64,000 nt of DNA from Cladopsammia gracilis. Taxonomy: Eukaryota; Cnidaria; Anthozoa; Scleractinia; Dendrophylliidae. The position numbers and the translations under genes were made by a program. Below the pieces are notes generated by a model. That model did not search any database. It saw only the letters and a list, made by a program, of their open reading frames with translations, and was not told where the DNA came from. Location: positions 2,201,501 to 2,265,500 of the forward strand of contig JAJGOT010000010.1 in assembly GCA_022457155.1 (NCBI GenBank), in the 5' to 3' direction. Positions within the stretch are counted from its first letter, which is position 1. Each line of letters opens with the position of its first letter. Positions 33,522-64,000 of this stretch are shown here, piece by piece.

Positions 33522-34091
33522 ACGGCGGTCAAACGAGAGAAATTTGCAAAAGTTAAGCAAGGTACTTAAAAGTTAAGGTTGTCATTTTCACTGTTTAAAG
33601 TTTAATATATCTTTCCAATACACCGTCAAGTTGCCAAACGTTTTGAAAGTTTGCCAAAAAAATTCTAAGCGTTTAAAAACTGTGAACTGCAGAATTATCG
33701 GCGCCATTTGCCAACATAATTTTGATCAGGCGCAAAGAGTTTTGCTCACTTTTCAACGGAAAAAAGCTCATATCATCATTTTGAGAAAAAATAAAAGATA
33801 GTAACATCAACTAATTTTTTTATACATCCTTGCCCATGTTTCCATTTAATATTAAAATAATAAAATCCCGCTAAATAAAACCAAAAATGCCTCGGACCAG
33901 GGGCGGATCCAGGAAATCTATAAAGAGGGGGCCGGAGCAATTTTTATAGTGACAATATGGGCGCGCCAGCGCCCATCAGGAGCGCCGAAGGCGTGACAAT
34001 GTAGGGGCAAAAGGCAAAAGGGGGGGGGGGGGGGGGGCCGCGGCCCCCTCGGCCCACCCCTAAATCCGCCCTGTGGACGTTTGACCGCAGT
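33522..34091. mobile_element. 'ACGGCGGTCAAACG' MITE, second copy, interrupted
   Basis: It aligns with 23038-23408 from ACGGCGGTCAAACG to CGTTTGACCGCAGT, but its right end is split by the insertion at 33897-34074. Confidence 0.85.
33897..34074. mobile_element. 'GGGCGGATCC' MITE nested in another MITE
   Basis: CCAGGGGCGGATCCAGG and TAAATCCGCCCTGT are the ends, with a G17 homopolymer inside. GGA flanks both sides (33894-33896 and 34075-34077). The intact copy at 23038 shows the empty site CCTCGGACGTTTG. Confidence 0.85.
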
Positions 34092-34382
34092 GGACGCAAA
34101 CCTACACCTCAACCTCGTTTTCAGGGCAGGTTATTTCGTCTCGAGGAAGGAAGAGCGAGGATCCTGTGAAACAAGGATGCATATATTTAAGTTTCAGCAA
34201 ACGTTCACACATCAAATGCGAGTTTGCCAACTTAAAAATGTTGGCGAAAAAGTTGGCAAGAATAGAAACAGTTCTATTTGTTGCCAACAGTTTGTCGACA
34301 TGTTTGCCAACTGGTGATGGCACGTACGCGCACTGCCAACTTGAGTTTGTCAACACGAAGCGGTTTTCAATTGAGCGTATTA

Positions 34383-34677
34383 AAGGCCCGTTTACACCGG
34401 TGACTTTTTGTGTAATTTTTGTTGCACTTGTCGATGCAATTTTTGTCGCGCGCAAGTTACATCTTCAAATCGCATGTGTAAACGGGCGGCGATTTCAGTG
34501 CTATTTGGGAGCGATTTGTCGCGGGATGTCGCAGAGGTTTCGAACATGTTCGAAACCTGATGCAACTTGGCGGCGATTTTGGGGAAACCACAGCAAATCA
34601 TAGCAAATGTCGCACCGGAATCGCACAGGAAATCGCCGCTAGTTTACACACAAAAATTGCATGTGTAAACGGGCCTT
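34383..34677. mobile_element. 'GGCCCGTTTACAC' MITE, copy 3
   Basis: Ends AAAGGCCCGTTTACACC and GTGTAAACGGGCCTTAAA, with the central palindrome GGTTTCGAACATGTTCGAAACC intact. This is the cleanest reference for the split copy at 24135-27095. Confidence 0.9.
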
Positions 34678-34689
34678 AAATAATTACTC

Positions 34690-34895
34690 TGGCCTCCAAT
34701 CACAACAGACGAAGACAATCCAATGAACCAATCAGAGCCGGCGCCAAGCGCGGGAAAACGCTTGCTCACGATTGGTTTTGGTTTTACCTCTGATTGGTTG
34801 ATAAAGTGGCGCGAGATTTCTCAGCCAATCACAACGCATGCAATGCAAAACCAAAGAAATCGCGAAATTATTTTCGACACTCGATTGAAAACCGC
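34690..34895. repeat. Dispersed CCAAT-rich repeat, second copy
   Basis: Same order of blocks as 21946-22165 with scattered substitutions. Confidence 0.75.
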
Positions 34896-35470
34896 TCAAT
34901 GCGCTCTCACTCGCTCCCACGTCTCACGCGCTTTCAACTGAGGATTTTTATTCCAAATCAAGAGGAAGCCAGTCTTTGACCTCCGTTTCGGAACGACTTG
35001 ATCGACAACATATTCCTCCAAAATCTTCTAGGCTTGACTGTTATTTCTCAAGTTGAGAGTTTTTATAGTTTTTTAATGAACGCGTTTATGTGCAAACGCA
35101 ACGTGTCATGGAGAACACTTAAATAAAAAATATAAAACCACACCAGCCAGTCGACGCATTTTATTCTTTTTTCTTGTAACACACTTCTCAAAGTATCAAG
35201 TGAAGTGGGATAAGGTTTGAGGGGTTTGGCTACTTCATGGTTACTTAATGTCCTCATCTATAAAAGTGCACCAAAACACACAAATCTCTCACATACAGTA
35301 TATGATGTAAAATGAAAGTGACAAAGCAAGAGAATAAGAAAGTAAGAAGAGGCTGTCTATGCGTAGGAAATCTCCTGGAGTTACACCTGGTTTGACCATC
35401 AGGTGTTCGGATGATCATGACCCATTCTCCGTTTTGAGGACCTGTGATCGAAAAAGCCAGTTGCGGATTA

Positions 35471-35620
35471 GCCTCTTCCAGGCGTTTAGATGGTGGGGAG
35501 CAGCGACAAGCGACGCGCCGCGCTGGGGTCGGCGCGAGGGAAGAGTGGGTATTTTTTTATCTTGCGCCCGATTTTTCTTTAGCGCCCCACTAACTGAACG
35601 CCTGGAACAGGCTAGTTGCG
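35471..35620. mobile_element. Small MITE with GCCTCTTCCAGGCGTT ends
   Basis: GCCTCTTCCAGGCGTT near 35471 and AACGCCTGGAACAGGC near 35595 are inverted, about 110 bp apart. Confidence 0.65.
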
Positions 35621-38600
35621 GATCCAGACTCCGACGGAGTGAAAATGCATATTTAGAAACTTAAAATATTTTTTGTCCCTTTGGGCCTTAGTTTTTCCAA
35701 GATAAAATGTCAAATTATCACTTCGGTGATATCCTGATCTGGAAGCTTACTGTGAGAGAAGTTTGGTCAAGTTTCTCCTTTTGAAGCGCAAAAGCTAACC
35801 ACTCCTCCTCGCAGTTGGTTTTCTGTTATCATCCGCGATGCTTCGCTTCTCCGCTTTCAGGCTCACTTACACGTATATAAGAGATCTGACCTAGACTTTC
35901 CCACAAGTCGAGCTTGGGAGGGCGAGCTCGACTTTGAGAAAGCCTACAATTTTGCTACAACGATCTGAAATTGTGTTTAGGTCCAATCAAGAGAAAATAA
36001 TTGTCCAATTATAATCTCTTGGTCCAATTTTAGCAGCGCTCTTATTTAGTTATTTCTTATGTGATCGCTCGCTATTTTTAGTTCAGTCTTTCCTGCGGTA
36101 ATGGTTAGCAAGTGAAACGAGAATATAGCCTGATCGGCTGTCCCGTATGGGATCACACGCGACAATCTCCCGCGAACGACCAAAAAAGATCAGCTGGAAG
36201 ATCGATTGGGATTGGTTCGCCGGACCCAACATTCCCGCTGAATCGCTTCGCTCTCAGTGTGATTTAAAAAGCGGGAATCCTGGAGAGAACAACTTGGAAA
36301 ACCGAGGTTGCTTTTCCTCAAACGGCGGCGAATTTCAAATCGATCCAGACTCCGCGCCGCCTGATAAATTGACATTAACATTTTGACCGCTGATACTAGG
36401 GGAAAAGCACGACTTGCAACTTTATGCTCACAGTTAGGTTTAACAGTAAAAAAAAAATAACCTGTTTTGATGAACTTCAGCTCTTAAAATGTACTCCGAA
36501 AATCCACGTAACGTCTTTTTGTGTTTCTTCGCAGCTTCGTAAATTTTCAGCAAAACAATCAGAAAATTTTTCCTGCTATCCTATAGTATTTTTTAAAGCT
36601 CGATCGAGTTGAATACGTTTGGTTTTGGCCCGGGGATTATGTTCGGGTGAGACTCTTGGTCAACATTGATGTACTGTGTCCATTATAAAACCTTAAGAAA
36701 CGAAACCGTTTATCGAACCAGTGTTAAAAGTTCTAAGAATTAACAATATGTCACAGAAAAAAATTATGGAAATAGTGTTCTTGTATAAGGTCATTCAGTT
36801 TTCTATTCCTGTCTGGCGGACATGTTAGTGTTGAGTGAAATAAAATTGATTATTCCAGTTTAAGGTTTCATTTAATTTCTCAAAAAATGTATTTGTTAGC
36901 GTTTTAGTCAGCTATTTGAAAAAGCTTTATTTTGATCTTTTTTTTTTTTTGTACATCATTTAGCCCATAATTTCATATCTGCGCGCTCGTTTCCTACTTT
37001 TCGTGCATAAAAAGAAATCAGTTGCAAAATTAATCTTTTACACAAAAAAAATAATTTCTAAAATGGCCCAATTCGTTTATTTGTTATTTGCCTTAGATAA
37101 TCTTTTCAGGATCGTCTTTTAGATGCACAAGTTCTCGATTTGCCGAGTGCTATGCTCGGCTAGACATCGCGATCACTGATGCGAGCTCCAGTTAAGCGCG
37201 TTGTTTGGGTTTTTCTTTTGTCTGAGTTTGACACTTGACGAGCGAAAGTGGACAAAATGCAAATAATGTGTATTGAGCGTCAGCCAATCACAAAGCGAGA
37301 ATTCAATAGTTTTACGGGTTATGACTTTGTTATCACTCGGCGCGGATCGCTCGTGATGTTCGTATATATTTTTGCGTTCCTAAGAGGATTCTTGCTCTCG
37401 AGTGTTTTACATAAATCAGCCTTTAATTCTGAGGCGCGCCAAATTCGGAGATCGGGAAAAATTTCTTTCGCATTGAAATGGTGACTGAACGAATCGGGCA
37501 ATCGGAAAGTGGTGTAAATAGCTTCATTGAGTTTTGTTATGATTGTTTGTATACTGTTTCTGTAAAATTCCTACCATCGATAGGAAGTAAAATTTCCTAG
37601 GAAAAATTACCCGACAGAAATGTTTTAATAATGAAAAAGCCGCATTTTTAATTCTTACGCGCGCGATCTGTTTTCTTTGGCTCAGGATGACAAAACCCAT
37701 GTCGGACTTGCGAAGCGGCAATATTTTCCGTAGTAATTTGAGATTTAAGGGCAAATAGCTACTTGAATCGTCTGTCTAGTTGCGGAGTCTTAACCTAAAG
37801 GTATTTATTTCAAACTGTTTGATATTAGTCAGGATGGGACGCCTACAGATGCACAAAATATATTTTCTTCAATTCATATATTATATTTGGGATGGTTTAT
37901 ACTATATCGTTCATACTGTGATCTAGTGTATTTTTAGACCACCATTGCGCGGGTAAGCGGACGGAACGATTAATTCAAAGTTCCTTAAACAACACCGAAG
38001 AAAGATCGAGCGCGCTATAACCCGTTCATAAATCGAACTAACTTCGTCTGCGTTAGCAAAGACCAAGAAAATAACCCCAGTTAGTTGGTTGAAAATTTAA
38101 AAACGTTAAGTTTTGGCAAATTTACATAGTTACAGCCATGGGTTTCCCTTCAGTGTCCATTTTTGCCCACCGGCGAATTTTGCCGCGATTTTTTCCATGC
38201 CAAGCCAGTTTTCGGTTCGTGAGCAAAGCAGATTACCTCTAGGAATTCTCAACAAGAAAAAAGGTCGATTACGAAGCTTTTCCGGCCGCTGACTGGCGAG
38301 TATTTTAGGGGAGGAGTAATGAGATGAAAGTGGTAATTCTTTACCTAACTCGTGGCATATCGAGTCAGTTTACTTTTGATTATTTCACGAGGCATTGTTT
38401 TACAATTCTGTGACGTCACGTACCACATGCGCTTTATGCTTTCCTTCGCCCTTCTTTCCTCAATATCGCACCAAACAACCCTAAAAGGTAAATTTTTCAC
38501 GTTGATTCCAACACTCGCCGCTTTCTTCATTTCTCCACGATATTTCGAACTTCGGAGACTCTTAACTTGTTCATAAACTAGATTTGCACACGTGTTGCAG

Positions 38601-39124
38601 CTTTTCCAGAGCTCGGTTTGCAGGTTTCCTGAGCTTTCGAGACTTGAAATTCCCTCAAAACGCCATCCAAAATGGCTGTTTTTGTCTTTCTCTGACGAAG
38701 GCCAGATGATGTGTAGGGGACAGGCTGAAAACCACAGAAAATCCTAGAAGCATAGAAAGAACGACTTTTGCCGGTAAGAACTCGATTTTAATGTATTTCC
38801 AGGCTTCCTATCCTTATCAAATAGTTTGTAACTTTCCTCTGCGTACTTCGCTTGAATTTTGTCGTTAAATTCAGGGCGGGGAAACAGTCGGCGAAGCAAA
38901 TCGCTTTGGCTAGCTATCTTGACAGTTTCTCTCACTTTACTCGATCGAACAATACTCTGAAATAGTTTTTCTAACAGTTGTAAATAAACATGTGTATTAA
39001 CTTCGCATATTACCTCCCTTTATAGCTCGATATTCTTGACTTCGCGTATGCACGCATTTCGTCGTCATCTTCGTATCTATTAAGCTATTGTTTCGTCCCT
39101 TGACATCGTATTTCTAATCCTCAG
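35621..39124. other. Intergenic stretch upstream of the BAZ2 gene
   Basis: No recognised coding sequence. It must include the BAZ2 promoter and at least one leader exon, because the first coding exon appears to open at an acceptor (TCTAATCCTCAG ending 39124). Frames at 36147-36386 and 37248-37484 show no family. Confidence 0.4.
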
Positions 39125-39161
39125 GAATAGCTGCGAGTCCTAAATACCTCGCTATCCTGGA

Positions 39162-63909
<24,748 letters not shown>

Positions 63910-64000
63910 GTGAGTTGAAAAATTTTGTGTACATTATACATTTAAATCCTTCACAAACAGACAGACCTCTCCTAAACAGATACTCAGTCATTGTCCCAGC

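Noticed and set aside
34166..34603. 145-codon plus-strand ORF
   Set aside because: Its right half is the GGCCCGTTTACAC MITE, whose copies give similar frames at 15282-15730 and 24043-24282.

Overview
The window is animal nuclear DNA: AT-rich, with many short introns carrying GT..AG borders, microsatellites, small inverted-repeat transposons (MITEs), tRNA-derived SINEs and a LINE. Protein similarity and this repeat style point to a cnidarian, most likely an anthozoan such as a stony coral. That placement is inference; no marker gene in the window fixes the species.

Region by region. Positions 1-785 are a tandem satellite of 157-bp units. Positions 786-12078 hold no confident coding sequence. 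They carry a duplicated ~450-bp segment, several MITEs (one inside the second duplicate with a clear 9-bp target duplication), tRNA-like SINE heads and a long (AT)n run. Positions 12086-16598 encode, in three exons, a 260-residue single-pass membrane protein with one C2 domain of the synaptotagmin type. Positions 22342-32176 encode, in five exons, a 278-residue paralogue with the same plan and matching first intron phases. The two look like an ancient tandem duplication. Introns of the second gene hold a 5'-truncated LINE nested in a MITE and a large CAGT array split by another MITE. Positions 32177-39124 hold only repeats and unrecognised sequence.

From 39162 to the right edge runs a large plus-strand gene for a BAZ2-family chromatin protein (BAZ2A/BAZ2B type). 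I could join 27 coding exons with consistent phases, giving 1,699 residues before the window ends. They cover an acidic N-terminal region, the TAM/MBD-like domain, a long charged helix, the DDT and WHIM motifs and three AT-hooks. The PHD finger and bromodomain expected in the family must lie beyond position 64000.

How the genes relate: the two C2 proteins are probable membrane-tethering or trafficking factors with degraded calcium sites. BAZ2 is the non-catalytic partner of an ISWI remodeller in the nucleus. Nothing in the sequence links the two functions; their adjacency looks incidental. I did not find a convincing new multi-gene system. The most interesting material is the C2 gene pair, an internal exon duplication in BAZ2 and several cleanly dated nested transposon insertions.
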